Made by a program: the position numbers and the translations under genes. A stretch of DNA of 64,000 bases from NCBI GenBank assembly GCA_000613465.1, contig BAJA01000023.1:23259-87258 (forward strand), in the 5' to 3' direction. This document shows positions 17,222-27,225 of this stretch, one piece after another. The DNA is from Bacteroides nordii WAL 11050 = JCM 12987 (GTDB lineage: Bacteria; Bacteroidota; Bacteroidia; Bacteroidales; Bacteroidaceae). The notes under the pieces are model-generated. The model searched no databases. It worked only from the letters and a program-made list of their open reading frames with translations, and was not told the DNA's origin. Each line of letters starts with the position of its first letter. Position 1 is the stretch's first letter.

Positions 17222-20200
17222 ATGAACAAAATAATACTTCTAATTTGCTGTTTATTCTGCTATACAGTGGGTTATGCTCAGGTCACTACGTCTTCAATGA
17301 GTGGTCTTGTATCAGATGAAAATAAAGAACCGTTACCTGGTGCTGTTGTTATGGCTGTTCATGAACCTTCGGGAACCCATTATAGGACTATCACTAATCT
17401 TCAGGGGAATTATCAAATGCAGGGGATGCGTATCGGTGGCCCTTATCGGATTGCAATATCTTATGTGGGTCATCGCAGAGCTGTATTTACTGATATCTAT
17501 TTAAGGTTGGCTGAGAATTATTCATGTAATGCTATGTTGAGTTCGTCGACAGAGCTGGATGAAGTGGTAGTGATAGGAATGTCTTCAAAGTTTGCCGGTG
17601 AGAAAACTGGTGCTTCCACACATATAACTATTGAGGATATCAATCGGTTGCCAACCATTAACCGTAGTTTGAGTGATATTACAAAACTATCACCTTATGC
17701 CAATGGCAGTGGTTTTGGAGGACGGGATCAACGAATGAATAATTATAGTATTGATGGAGCAAACTTTAATAATAGTATGGGACTGGATGGAGCTGTCTTA
17801 CCGGGTGGTGGTAATCCGATTTCCATAGATGCACTGGATGAAATTCAGGTGAGTGTTGCTCCTTATGATGTGCGGCAGACTAATTTTATCGGAGCATCTG
17901 TTAATGCGGTGACCAAGAGTGGTACGAATCAGTTTCGTGGTTCCGGATATATGTATGTTAAGAACGAGAATCTCCGTGGAAATAAAGTGGACGGGGAAGA
18001 TTTGGGTGAACGTTCGGAAGAGCGGCGTAATATTTATGGTTTTACTTTGGGAGGGCCAATCGTGAAGAACCGGCTTTTCTTTTTTGTCAATGGAGAGTAT
18101 GAGAATGAACCGAAGCCGATGCATAAATGGAAACTTTCTGTTGATGGGAGAGAAGATGTGGAACATTTGATATCTCGTGTTACCGACGCGGACATGCGTC
18201 GCTTTTCCAATGATCTGAAAACAATGTATGGCTATGATACAGGTTCATGGACGGACTTTAGCGGAGGAACAAATACTTACCGTGCAATGGTGCGTATGGA
18301 CTGGAATATTTCAGAACGCCATAAACTCATGGTACGTTATAACTATACTTCCCAGCAGAAAGATAACAATGTAGTGGGCGCAGCTTTAAATATAAATGGG
18401 GCTCCGGTGGGCCGTTACTCTATGACTTTCCGAAATTCGACCTGGAAGCAGTTGAATAATGTGAACTCTTTGACTGCTGAATTGAATAGCCGATTGGGGA
18501 TGATGATGAATAATAAACTATTGGTAAGCTTTACTTTTAATGATGGTAACAAACGTGAATGTAACGGAGACTTCCCGACAGTAGATATTATGAAACCCGA
18601 TGAAGGAGGGACAAACCGTGCTTTCATGAATGCCGGTTATGACCAGCATGCATGGAGAAATGGCATTACAGAAAAAGTATGGGCTATTACCGATCATTTT
18701 TCCGTGCAGATAGGAGCCCATAACTTGGGTACGGGATTTAGCTTTGAATCACAAGATGTATCCAACTGCTACATGCGTTATGGAGCGGGATATTACCGGT
18801 ATGCCAGCTATGATGACTTTGTCAACCGGATGGCTCCGGTTGCTTTTGCAATGACCTATTCACTGACAGGAGAAGACCGTGCATTATCGCCTGTACATTA
18901 CAATCAGTTTTCGGTATATGCACAGGATGATTACAATGTATCTTCCTGTTTGAAACTTGTGTATGGTGTTCGTATGGATATTCCTTTCTATGTAAATAAA
19001 CGGTATGAGAATCCTTCTATTACCGGATACGATTTTAACGGAAAGGCATTGAGTACCGGTAGCTGGCCTAAAGCCACTCCACTTATTTCTCCAAGAGTGG
19101 GTATTAATTATGATTTGTTAGGTGATAACCGGCTCAAACTGCGTGGAGGTACAGGGCTTTTTACCGGTCGGTTTCCTTTAATCTTTCTTTCAAAGATGCA
19201 GGAAGGAAGTGGTATGCTGCAAACAACCGTTTCAACAACCACTGTGGGAGATCCTTTGCTTGCTGCTTTGGCTGCAGGCATTCGTATGCCGCAACAAGTG
19301 TTACAGGAAGTAGCTCCTCAATTTCCCGATCGTTTCCCGACGGACCCCGGAGCTGTAAACAATATTATTACAATCGACCGTAATTTCAAGACTCCTCAGG
19401 TATGGAAAACATCAATGGCCCTGGACTGTCAGTTGCCATTACCCTTTAAGGCAGATATGACTTTGGAAGGAACTTTCATCAAAGATATCAATGCTATCTT
19501 ACAGCAGAATGTTAATGTGATAGCTCCGGATGATCCGAAGATGTCTACTTTTTCAGGTCCCGACAAACGTTATCTTTATCCGGGGAATAATGAGAAATAC
19601 ATTCATCCGGAAATTACGGATGCTATGCTGATGACGAATACGAATAAAGGATATAGTTATAACCTGAGTGCTGCATTGCATATGATGCCGGTAAAAGGAT
19701 TGAATCTGATGGCATCCTATACTTATACTTGCTCGCGCACACTTTCTAATAATCAGAGTAATCAGATAGATGGGGCCTGGAAACAGGAACCTTCTGTGCA
19801 AGGAGCCAACTATCTGACTTTGCATAATGCCTCCTATCTGTATTCTCCTCACCGGTTGATAGCAGAAGCATCGTATGCTATACGGTATGCACATAATTAC
19901 GCAACGTCTGTTTCTCTTTTCTATACCGGGCAACGTGAAGGCTCTTATTCTTATCTGTACGATAATGATATGAATAACGATGGCTATATTTTTGACTTGA
20001 TGTATATTCCGTCCAGCTCAACGGAACTGAACTTCCAAGACCAGAAAGTAGGAGACCGTACCTTCACAGCCGCAGAACAACGGGATGCTTTCTGGGCTTT
20101 TGTAAACCAGGATCCTTATCTTAAAAAACATAAAGGAGAATATGCTGAAACGAACGGGGCCTTTCTGCCCTGGGTTAATCGCATCGATTTGCGTATTACA

Positions 20201-20488
20201 CAGGACTTCCGGATAAATGCCGGGAAGACAATGAATACTTTACAGTTTAGTGTAGACATTATGAATATTGGTAATTTGTTGAATAGTTCTTGGGGAGTGT
20301 CAAAGAGTGTCAGAACTAATAAGTTGTTGAACTTTAAGGGGGTAAATGCAGTAAACGAGCCGGTTTATACTATGGTGACGCAGACGAATGACGGGATAGT
20401 TACACTACCTTCAGAAACGTTTATGCCCAATCGTTTGTCTGGTAATTGCTGGCAGCTTCAGTTTGGTATACGTTATATCTTTTATTAG
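17222..20488 (+). CDS. Oar-like TonB-dependent outer-membrane receptor
   Basis: About 1088 residues. A signal peptide (cut after GYAQ) is followed by a carboxypeptidase-regulatory-like beta-sandwich (about 22-110, MSGLVSDENKEPLPGAVV), a plug domain (RSLSDITKLSPYANGSGFGG, YSIDGANFN) and a long 22-strand barrel ending in LQFGIRYIFY with terminal aromatic residue. The type is that of Oar/OmpA-related TonB receptors rather than SusC, and no SusD follows. ATG 17222 is preferred to the GTG at 17213. The next gene, a histidine kinase, starts only 10 bp after the stop, so receptor and sensor are likely one operon. The substrate is unknown. Confidence 0.88.
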   Translation: MNKIILLICCLFCYTVGYAQVTTSSMSGLVSDENKEPLPGAVVMAVHEPSGTHYRTITNLQGNYQMQGMRIGGPYRIAISYVGHRRAVFTDIYLRLAENYSCNAMLSSSTELDEVVVIGMSSKFAGEKTGASTHITIEDINRLPTINRSLSDITKLSPYANGSGFGGRDQRMNNYSIDGANFNNSMGLDGAVLPGGGNPISIDALDEIQVSVAPYDVRQTNFIGASVNAVTKSGTNQFRGSGYMYVKNENLRGNKVDGEDLGERSEERRNIYGFTLGGPIVKNRLFFFVNGEYENEPKPMHKWKLSVDGREDVEHLISRVTDADMRRFSNDLKTMYGYDTGSWTDFSGGTNTYRAMVRMDWNISERHKLMVRYNYTSQQKDNNVVGAALNINGAPVGRYSMTFRNSTWKQLNNVNSLTAELNSRLGMMMNNKLLVSFTFNDGNKRECNGDFPTVDIMKPDEGGTNRAFMNAGYDQHAWRNGITEKVWAITDHFSVQIGAHNLGTGFSFESQDVSNCYMRYGAGYYRYASYDDFVNRMAPVAFAMTYSLTGEDRALSPVHYNQFSVYAQDDYNVSSCLKLVYGVRMDIPFYVNKRYENPSITGYDFNGKALSTGSWPKATPLISPRVGINYDLLGDNRLKLRGGTGLFTGRFPLIFLSKMQEGSGMLQTTVSTTTVGDPLLAALAAGIRMPQQVLQEVAPQFPDRFPTDPGAVNNIITIDRNFKTPQVWKTSMALDCQLPLPFKADMTLEGTFIKDINAILQQNVNVIAPDDPKMSTFSGPDKRYLYPGNNEKYIHPEITDAMLMTNTNKGYSYNLSAALHMMPVKGLNLMASYTYTCSRTLSNNQSNQIDGAWKQEPSVQGANYLTLHNASYLYSPHRLIAEASYAIRYAHNYATSVSLFYTGQREGSYSYLYDNDMNNDGYIFDLMYIPSSSTELNFQDQKVGDRTFTAAEQRDAFWAFVNQDPYLKKHKGEYAETNGAFLPWVNRIDLRITQDFRINAGKTMNTLQFSVDIMNIGNLLNSSWGVSKSVRTNKLLNFKGVNAVNEPVYTMVTQTNDGIVTLPSETFMPNRLSGNCWQLQFGIRYIFY

Positions 20489-20498
20489 TAAAAAACAC

Positions 20499-22741
20499 AT
20501 GTATAAGAAAATTCTTAAACTTACATATCTGCTTTTTTTGCTGTTATCTGTTACTGGCTGTTCAGAAAAGGAGGTGCGTCGTATACTGGTTATTCATTCT
20601 TATGAGTTCAGTTATGCTGCCTATCCTGACTTTAACCGGTTGATAGAGGAAGATTTTAATAAATTAGGCATTGATCCGGATATAAGGACGCTCTATCTGG
20701 ATTGTGAAAGCTATCAGGAGCAACCGGAACTGGAGAGAATGAGACAGTTACTTAATTCTTTAAAGGACTGGAAGCCGGAGGTGATTTTGGTGAATGAGGA
20801 TCAGGCTACCTATTCATTGCTGAAATGTGGACACCCTTTGGCAAAGCAGGTTCCGATAGTGTTTGCCGGTGTTAATTATCCGAATTGGGAATTGATAAAA
20901 CAATATCCTAACGTGACCGGATTTCATGATAAGATAGATTACAGGACAAATTTTCATGTGGCGAAAGAATTGTTTGGAGAAAATGTGCGTCCTTTTGCAA
21001 TATTGGATAAAACGTTTCTCGACAGGGCTATACAAGGTGATATGAAGGAGCAGCTGAAAGACGAAAAGGTAACGGGCGTGGTTCATCCTGAATATAGCAG
21101 TGCAGAGAGAGATTCATTAGTAAAGAAGGAAGGCTATATACCTTTCAATACGATGGCTGCGCGAGGTAGTAATTCCTATGGAGGTGCGCTCATATGGAGT
21201 CTTAGCAAATATGTTCCTAACGGATGTTATATACAGTTGAAGCGCGACTTTACAACGGTAAATATGGGAAATGTTTCAGCCAGCCCCGGGATGACGGTAA
21301 TCAATGAAGCATTCGGATATGGTGAGAGGTTGCTGGAGGATATATCACTCCGATAACTATACAAGCAAGTGAGGAAGTAAAGGTTGCTGTTCGTATTCTT
21401 AAAGGAGCTTCCCCGGCAGATATACCTGTATGCGAGAGTAAGAAAGAGTTTTTGGTAGACTGGCAGGTACTGAAGCAATTGCAGTGGGATAAGAAAAGGA
21501 TTCCGGAGAAGTATCATTTTATCAATATGCCTTTTAAAGAACAGTATAGGGGCATCTGGATCACATTAATGGTGCTTATTTTCATGTTGCTGTTTAGTAT
21601 ATTCAGCTTGTTGATGTTTCTTTATCTGCGTGAGCAGAAGAGAAAGAAAATGGCTCTTTATGCCTTAGCAGACGAGAAGGAAACACTGGCACTGTCTATT
21701 GAGGGTGGGAATACATATGCCTGGAAATTGCAGGATGAATGTATTGTACTTGAAAATGCTTTCTGGAAATCGATAAATGAAGTCCCCCGGAAGTTGACAA
21801 TCGATGAATTGGAGAGTTATGTTCATCCCGATCAGCGTAATCGGTTTGAGTTGAACCGCGAGAATCTGCCATTGGCCAAAAAGAAAATAGTACAGTTAAA
21901 ATGTGATTTTGATGGGCAGGGTTACCAGTGGTGGGAGTTTCGTTATACAACTTCCCATTCAGTCTCCGGACAAGCCAAGACTGCCGGTTTATTATTAAAT
22001 ATTCAATCCATTAAAGATCGCGAACAGGAATTGGACGATGCGCGTCGTCTGGCTGAAAAGGCAGAACTTAAACAGTCATTTCTGGCAAATATGAGTCATG
22101 AGATACGTACTCCTCTCAATGCAATTGTCGGTTTTGCAAATATTCTGGCTATGGATGATGAATTGGAAGAATCAGATAAAATAGAATATATAGACACCAT
22201 CAACCGGAATAGTGAACTGCTATTGAAGCTTATTAATGATATTCTTGAACTGTCACGTATTGAGTCGGGGAATATGACTTTTCAGATGAGCAAATGTCAG
22301 GTGTCGGAATTGGTTAATAAGGTTTATACGACTCATAAGGTATTGATTCCTGATCAATTGGATTTTATTGAAGAGGTGGATGATATTCCGATGGAAATAG
22401 AAGTAGATCAGGATCGTTTGACACAAGTGTTGACTAACTTTCTGAACAATGCGTCCAAATTCACAAAAGAAGGATATATTAAATTGGGTTATTGCTATGT
22501 ACCCGAAGAAAGTCAGGTACGTATCTATGTGGAGGATACCGGTATTGGTATTCCTATAGAAGAACAACGTATTATTTTCAGCCGTTTCTACAAACAGGAT
22601 GAATTTGCACAGGGGACAGGGCTTGGACTATCCATTTGTCAATTGATTGTCGAGAAATCCGGAGGGAGTATTGAACTTTGGTCCGAACCGTCTAAGGGAA
22701 GCCGATTTACAGTGATACTTCCCTGCCACGTTGTATCTTAA
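20499..22741 (+). pseudogene. Sensor histidine kinase, paralogue of the 1459-3840 kinase, 1-base frameshift
   Basis: Same architecture as the kinase at 1459: N-terminal lipobox-like segment (LLSVTGC), substrate-binding-like periplasmic domain (LVNEDQATYSLL, PIVFAGVNYP), membrane helix (near 21560-21630), PAS, HisKA with NMSHEIRTPLNAIVGF and HATPase with TGLGLSIC. The first ORF stops at 21356, but the -1 frame resumes within the same motif at 21321-21331 (expected ..VAGGYITP, matching VGGYMAT in the paralogue). One added base there would give 747 residues. It could be sequencing error or a recent pseudogene. It follows the TonB receptor by 10 bp. Confidence 0.85.
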
Positions 22742-22779
22742 ATCGTGATTTCTAAAACCGCTACCGGTTCATACTTTGG

Positions 22780-23178
22780 TCAATTTATCTTTTTCTCCAT
22801 TGTGCTCAGATAGATCTCCAGTGAACGGGTAGATATTTGTATCTCCCGGAAAGAAACTCCCAATGAAGCTATCAGCAAGAGTAGTGCCAGTCCGAACACA
22901 TAGGCAGATAGTAACTGCAGTCCGATATAGATAAGAAACATGCTGACAACGCAAAAGAACAGACTTGCAATGCCCAGCTTGCATGGTACGGGTCAGGTTG
23001 AGACGTTTGCGCAGATTCTCAATTTGTGCAACGGTGATGTCGGTAGGATTTTCCATATAACGATCACGCAATTGACGTACCAGTGGGCATACGACAGAAA
23101 ACGATTCGTGTATGCTAACAGGATAAGTGAAACTGCCGAAAAGAGTAGGGCAGGTGTTGTGAGTGTAAGTTCTTCCAT
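22780..23178 (-). pseudogene. DUF2721 membrane protein with two compensating frameshifts
   Basis: Pieced together across frames this is a DUF2721 protein: N-terminal MEELTLTTPALLFSAVSLI with a membrane helix, a central VRQLRDRYMENPTDIT and RKRLNLTRTMQ, then two more helices (LGIASLFFCVVSMF and LALLLLIASLGVSF) and end TMEKKIN. One base is missing near 23081-23089; a second shift (one extra base or two missing) is near 22974-22985. Total length is a multiple of three. The function of the family is unknown. Confidence 0.75.
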
Positions 23179-23221
23179 AATGTATTTTTTTAGTGGTATG
23201 TGGTTGAGAGTAGATGAGAGA

Positions 23222-23336
23222 GAGTAGTAAGTAGTCAAGTAGTTAAGTAGTAAGTAGACGATAGTGATTGAGTATCTGAATCACAGAAACCGGGCTATCG
23301 TCTACTTACTACTTGACTACTTACTACTTGACTACT
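23222..23336. repeat. Intergenic word-hairpin (AGTAGTAAG words)
   Basis: 43-nt arms 23222-23264 and 23294-23336 pair with few mismatches. Each arm is built of tandem AGTAAGTAGT/CAAGTAGT words and the inner end is GTAGACGATAG / CTATCGTCTAC. The 29-nt loop is unique. It lies between kbl and the DUF2721 gene, both leftward. Confidence 0.85.
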
Positions 23337-23356
23337 CTTAACTACTTATTTAAAGA

Positions 23357-24544
23357 TCATTTCAGCACGCCAAGTTCTTTGCCTACTTTAATGAAGGCAT
23401 TGATACACTTGTCCAGGTGCTCTTTGTCATGTCCTGCAGAAATTTGTACGCGAATGCGTGCCTGTTCTTTCGGAACTACCGGATAGTAGAACCCTGTCAC
23501 ATAAATACCTTCTTCGAGCATGCGGGCAGCGTAATCTTGAGAAAGTTTGGCATCATACAACATAACTGCACAGATTGCGCTCTGTGTCGGTTTTATGTCA
23601 AATCCGGCAGCCATCATTTTGTCACGGAAGTAGTTGACGTTCTCTACCAGTTTATCGTGTAACGCATTACTTTCTTTCAGCATTTTGAATACTTCAAGAC
23701 TTGCACCGATAATGCCCGGAGCCAATGAGTTAGAGAACAGATAGGGGCGACTGCGTTGGCGCAATAGGTCGATAATCTCTTTACGTCCTGTGGTGAATCC
23801 TCCCAGTGCACCGCCAAAAGCTTTGCCCAATGTACCGGTATAAATGTCCACACGTCCGTAGGTCTTGTAGAGTTCGCTCACACCATGACCTGTTGCACCT
23901 ACCACACCGGCCGAGTGCGATTCATCTACCATTACCAGTGCGTCGTATTTCTCGGCGAGATCACAAATTTTATCCATAGGGGCCACATTGCCATCCATTG
24001 AGAATACACCGTCTGTCACTATAATGCGGAACCGTTGTGCCTGAGCTTCCTGAAGACACTTTTCCAGTTCCTCCATATTGGCATTGGCGTAGCGATAACG
24101 TTTAGCTTTACAGAGGCGTACACCGTCTATAATAGAAGCATGATTCAGTGAATCCGAAATAATAGCGTCTTCTTCTGTGAATAATGGCTCGAAAACACCG
24201 CCGTTGGCATCAAAACAAGCGGCATATAAAATTGTATCTTCTGTCCGGAAATAGTCAGAGATTGCAGCTTCCAGTTCTTTGTGAATATCCTGGGTCCCAC
24301 AGATAAAACGGACGGATGACATACCATATCCGCGACGGTCCATCATCTTCTTTGCTCCCTCTATCAAACGGGGATTATTGGAGAGTCCCAGATAGTTATT
24401 AGCACAAAAGTTCAGTACTTCTTTTCCTTTTACAGTGATCGCTGCTTGTTGTGCACTTTCAATGAGTCGTTCTTCTTTATAGAGTCCGGCTTCTTTAATT
24501 TCAGCAAGTGTATTGCTGAGGTGTTCTTTCATTTTACCGTACAT
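23357..24544 (-). CDS. kbl: 2-amino-3-ketobutyrate CoA ligase (glycine C-acetyltransferase)
   Basis: Cleaves 2-amino-3-oxobutyrate with CoA to glycine and acetyl-CoA, the second step of threonine breakdown. It is a PLP fold I alpha-oxoamine synthase: NFCANNYLGLSNNP, DESHSAGVVG, and PLP Lys in TGTLGKAFGGALGG. ATG 24544 (MYGKMKEHL) gives 395 residues, matching the usual length. The longer frame to 24592 crosses a possible -7 sequence and is less likely. It is divergent from tdh, its pathway partner. Confidence 0.95.
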   Translation of the reverse strand: MYGKMKEHLSNTLAEIKEAGLYKEERLIESAQQAAITVKGKEVLNFCANNYLGLSNNPRLIEGAKKMMDRRGYGMSSVRFICGTQDIHKELEAAISDYFRTEDTILYAACFDANGGVFEPLFTEEDAIISDSLNHASIIDGVRLCKAKRYRYANANMEELEKCLQEAQAQRFRIIVTDGVFSMDGNVAPMDKICDLAEKYDALVMVDESHSAGVVGATGHGVSELYKTYGRVDIYTGTLGKAFGGALGGFTTGRKEIIDLLRQRSRPYLFSNSLAPGIIGASLEVFKMLKESNALHDKLVENVNYFRDKMMAAGFDIKPTQSAICAVMLYDAKLSQDYAARMLEEGIYVTGFYYPVVPKEQARIRVQISAGHDKEHLDKCINAFIKVGKELGVLK

Positions 24545-24678
24545 AGCGTTTGGAGTTTTAGTTTCTATGCAAAGGACATTATTTTTCTCCAAATTACAAT
24601 GACTATTTGCTATAAAAGTGAAAAAAAAGTGCTTACTTTGCGCACCATTTAGCTTAATATACCCTATAAGTTGGAAGA

Positions 24679-25632
24679 ATGAAAAATATTTTGGTAATTG
24701 GAGCTACCGGGCAGATTGGTTCGGAGCTCACGATGGAACTGCGTAATCGCTATGGAAATGAGAACGTTGTAGCCGGATATATTCCCGGTGCAGAACCTAA
24801 AGGAGAATTGAAAGAATCGGGCCCCGCGGCAGTAGTTGATGTAACGAACGCCGAAATGATTGAGTCCGTAGTAAAAGAATATAATATTGACACAATATAC
24901 AACCTTGCGGCCTTGTTGTCTGTTGTAGCTGAATCTAAACCAAAGCTTGCCTGGAAAATAGGTATTGATGGTTTGTGGAATGTACTTGAAACAGCGCGTA
25001 TCCATGGATGTGCGGTGTTTACACCGAGTTCTATCGGATCGTTCGGAGCAGATACACCACACACGAAAACGCCGCAGGACACCATTCAGCGCCCGCGTAC
25101 GATGTATGGCATTTCCAAGGTGACTACTGAGTTGTTGAGTGACTATTACCATAATAAATACGGAGTAGATACCCGTGCAGTTCGTTTCCCCGGAATTATT
25201 TCCAATGTGACCCCTCCGGGTGGCGGAACAACGGATTATGCTGTTGATATATATTATTCTGCCGTAAAAGGTGAAACCTTTGTATGTCCTATCGCCAAAG
25301 GTACGTTGATGGATATGATGTATATGCCGGATGCTTTGAATGCTGCCATCTCGCTGATGGAAGCTGATCCGGAGAAACTGATTCACCGTAATGCTTTCAA
25401 TATTGCTTCCATGAGTTTTGATCCGGAGGCAATTTACGAAGCCATCCGTAGGCATGTGCCCGATTTCAAAATGATCTATCAGGTAGATCCTTTGAAACAG
25501 CGTATTGCCGATAGTTGGCCCGATAGCCTGGATGATACCTGCGCTCGTGAAGAGTGGGGGTGGAAACCGGCTTATGATTTGGAAAGTATGACAGTGGATA
25601 TGCTTGAAAAATTAAGAGCTAAATTGAAATAA
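24679..25632 (+). CDS. tdh: L-threonine 3-dehydrogenase, SDR type
   Basis: NAD-dependent oxidation of threonine to 2-amino-3-oxobutyrate. This is the short-chain/UDP-galactose-epimerase-like TDH, not the zinc MDR type: GATGQIGSEL Rossmann motif (residues 7-16), YGISK catalytic Tyr/Lys (about 143-147), and Thr/Ser in TPSSIGSFG. 317 residues. The pair with divergent kbl makes the full Thr to Gly plus acetyl-CoA route. It overlaps the next gene by one base (TAATG). Confidence 0.93.
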   Translation: MKNILVIGATGQIGSELTMELRNRYGNENVVAGYIPGAEPKGELKESGPAAVVDVTNAEMIESVVKEYNIDTIYNLAALLSVVAESKPKLAWKIGIDGLWNVLETARIHGCAVFTPSSIGSFGADTPHTKTPQDTIQRPRTMYGISKVTTELLSDYYHNKYGVDTRAVRFPGIISNVTPPGGGTTDYAVDIYYSAVKGETFVCPIAKGTLMDMMYMPDALNAAISLMEADPEKLIHRNAFNIASMSFDPEAIYEAIRRHVPDFKMIYQVDPLKQRIADSWPDSLDDTCAREEWGWKPAYDLESMTVDMLEKLRAKLK

Positions 25633-26486
25633 TGAAAAAACTTATTGCGGGGGCTGTTGCCCTCGCTCTTCTTGCTTCTTGTGGAAACAAGAGAGCGAAT
25701 CTTGACCCCTTCGCATCACTTACAAATGAGGTGGATTCGGCTCTTCACAGAGCTGATACGCTCCACCAATCAAAGACATCAGAGGGACCGAAGCCGATAG
25801 AGGCTGACGAATCATTCGATGACTTTATTTATAATTTTGCTTCCGATGACGAGTTGCAACAGCAGCGCGTAAAGTTTCCGTTGGCTTATTATAACGGAGA
25901 TGAACCTTCAAAAATTGAAAAGAAGTACTGGAAACATGATGATCTGTTTACGAAGCAGAGTTATTACACTTTACTTTTTGATAGCGAGGAAGATATGGAC
26001 CTGGTAGGGGATACTGCGCTCACTTCCGTGCAGGTAGAGTGGATCTTTATTCGTACTCATATGGTGAAGAAATATTACTTCGAGCGGGTGAAGGGGGCAT
26101 GGATGCTGGAAGCTATCAATCTGCGTCCTGTAGAGAAAGGGGATACTGAGGATTTTGTAGAATTCTTCGGACGTTTTGCAACGGATAGTCTTTTTCAATG
26201 TCGTCGTGTACGTCAGCCCTTGATGTTTGTAACTACTGATCCGGACGATGATTTCTCTGTTTTGGAAACAACACTTGATCTTAACCAGTGGTTTGCCTTC
26301 AAACCGACATTACCTGCCGATCGGTTGTCGAATATTAATTACGGACAAAAGAATACTGATAATTCTTCCACCAAGGTTCTCGCCTTGAAGGGGATAGGAA
26401 ATGGACTTTCTAATATTCTCTATTTCAAAAGGAAAGAAAATAGTGGAGAGTGGGAGTTGTATAAGTTTGAGGATGTAAGTATTTGA
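25632..26486 (+). CDS. DUF4348-type lipoprotein
   Basis: 284 residues with lipoprotein signal MKKLIAGAVALALLASC. The body (FDDFIYNFASDDELQQQRVKFPL .. FFGRFATDSLFQCRRVRQPL) contains two F-x-x-F-x-x-D-x-x-x-Q-x-x-R-V/R-x-P-L segments, the pattern of DUF4348. Probably outer-membrane anchored. The function is unknown. It is translationally coupled to tdh (1-bp overlap), though nothing suggests a role in threonine use. Confidence 0.75.
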   Translation: MKKLIAGAVALALLASCGNKRANLDPFASLTNEVDSALHRADTLHQSKTSEGPKPIEADESFDDFIYNFASDDELQQQRVKFPLAYYNGDEPSKIEKKYWKHDDLFTKQSYYTLLFDSEEDMDLVGDTALTSVQVEWIFIRTHMVKKYYFERVKGAWMLEAINLRPVEKGDTEDFVEFFGRFATDSLFQCRRVRQPLMFVTTDPDDDFSVLETTLDLNQWFAFKPTLPADRLSNINYGQKNTDNSSTKVLALKGIGNGLSNILYFKRKENSGEWELYKFEDVSI

Positions 26487-26530
26487 GTGCTTCCCGTACA
26501 GGAAGGTGCGACAGGCGATGCTACATCGTC

Positions 26531-26675
26531 AAAACGTAGATGAACGTAGTTTTTCGCAAAGGGAAACAAATAGATGGTAAATAACTACAGTCTTTTAATC
26601 CGCGTTAATCTGTGTTAATCCGCGTTCCATCAGATAGATACTACTCTGTGGAACTCTGTGTTACTCTGTGGTGAA
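26531..26675 (+). repeat. CGCGTT/CTCTGTG composite repeat, copy 1
   Basis: Contains GATGAACG, TCGCAAAGGGAAA, ACTACAGT, TTTTAATCCGCGTT, GCGTTCCATCAGA and CTCTGTGGTGAA in the same order as 46546-46677. It is clearly homologous to that element; the left outer CACAGAGG arm is not evident here. Confidence 0.7.
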
Positions 26676-26783
26676 TTTCCCTTATTTCTGATCCGTTTAT
26701 GCTAAATGTTGTCTGCCATTACTATCCATCTCTTTCTCCGGTATTGATAAAGCCCCCTCTTGTAGAGTAACGTATGAAGCCTC

Positions 26784-26900
26784 GGTGTGTAACGTTGTTT
26801 TAGATGTACATGTAAAGCAGTACGACATGTGCATGTGGGACAGTACGACATGCACATCTCATGCAGCTTTACATGTACATGTAAAACAAGACTGTGCACC
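26784..26900. repeat. Large palindrome with ATGTACATGTAAA arms
   Basis: 22-nt arms 26797-26818 (GTTTTAGATGTACATGTAAA..) and 26866-26887 match at 21 of 22 positions. Flanks extend the pairing (CGGTG..TTGTTTTA), and the centre has AGTACGACATG in direct repeat. Both strands give a short ORF with LHVHVK-like peptides because of the symmetry. Confidence 0.75.
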
Positions 26901-27225
26901 GGGAAAAGGAATGTTCCTTTCTAAGAAAACCAAAGTACAACACCGTGTAACGGTAATGATGCCGTTTAGGGACACTTCCGGCACAGAAAAATATGCCATA
27001 ATCTTTGTTACTAATCAGATTTGCATCAAACTGCCGTAGAAAACACAAAGCTATTTAGTCCCTTTCCATCAGTTTTGAACTTAATATTTTGTGTGGTTAT
27101 TCTGTCTTTCTTTTGTATCAAGGCAAAAGAAAGAATAATTTCATTAATTTTGCGGCACAACAGATAAGAGGAATATTCTGATCAGTCAGTATATTCTTTT
27201 ATTATATTGAATAATCGGTTAAATT

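Larger units (their letters stand above)
26487..27225. other. Large intergenic region, repeats only
   Basis: 739 bp without a credible gene. It holds a CTCTGTG-family repeat (26531-26675) and a large palindrome (26784-26900). A -7-like TAATTTTG at 27145-27152 precedes murB. ORFs on both strands of the palindrome are artefacts of the repeat. Confidence 0.6.

Noticed and set aside
23222..23336. Invertible promoter flanked by inverted repeats
   Set aside because: The loop of 29 bp has no -7 or -33 box, no recombinase gene is nearby and the arms are imperfect tandem words.
26702..27039. ORFs on both strands (LHVHVK-like peptides) as genes
   Set aside because: They arise from the palindrome at 26784-26900, which codes similar peptides on both strands. 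No start context or conservation argument supports them.
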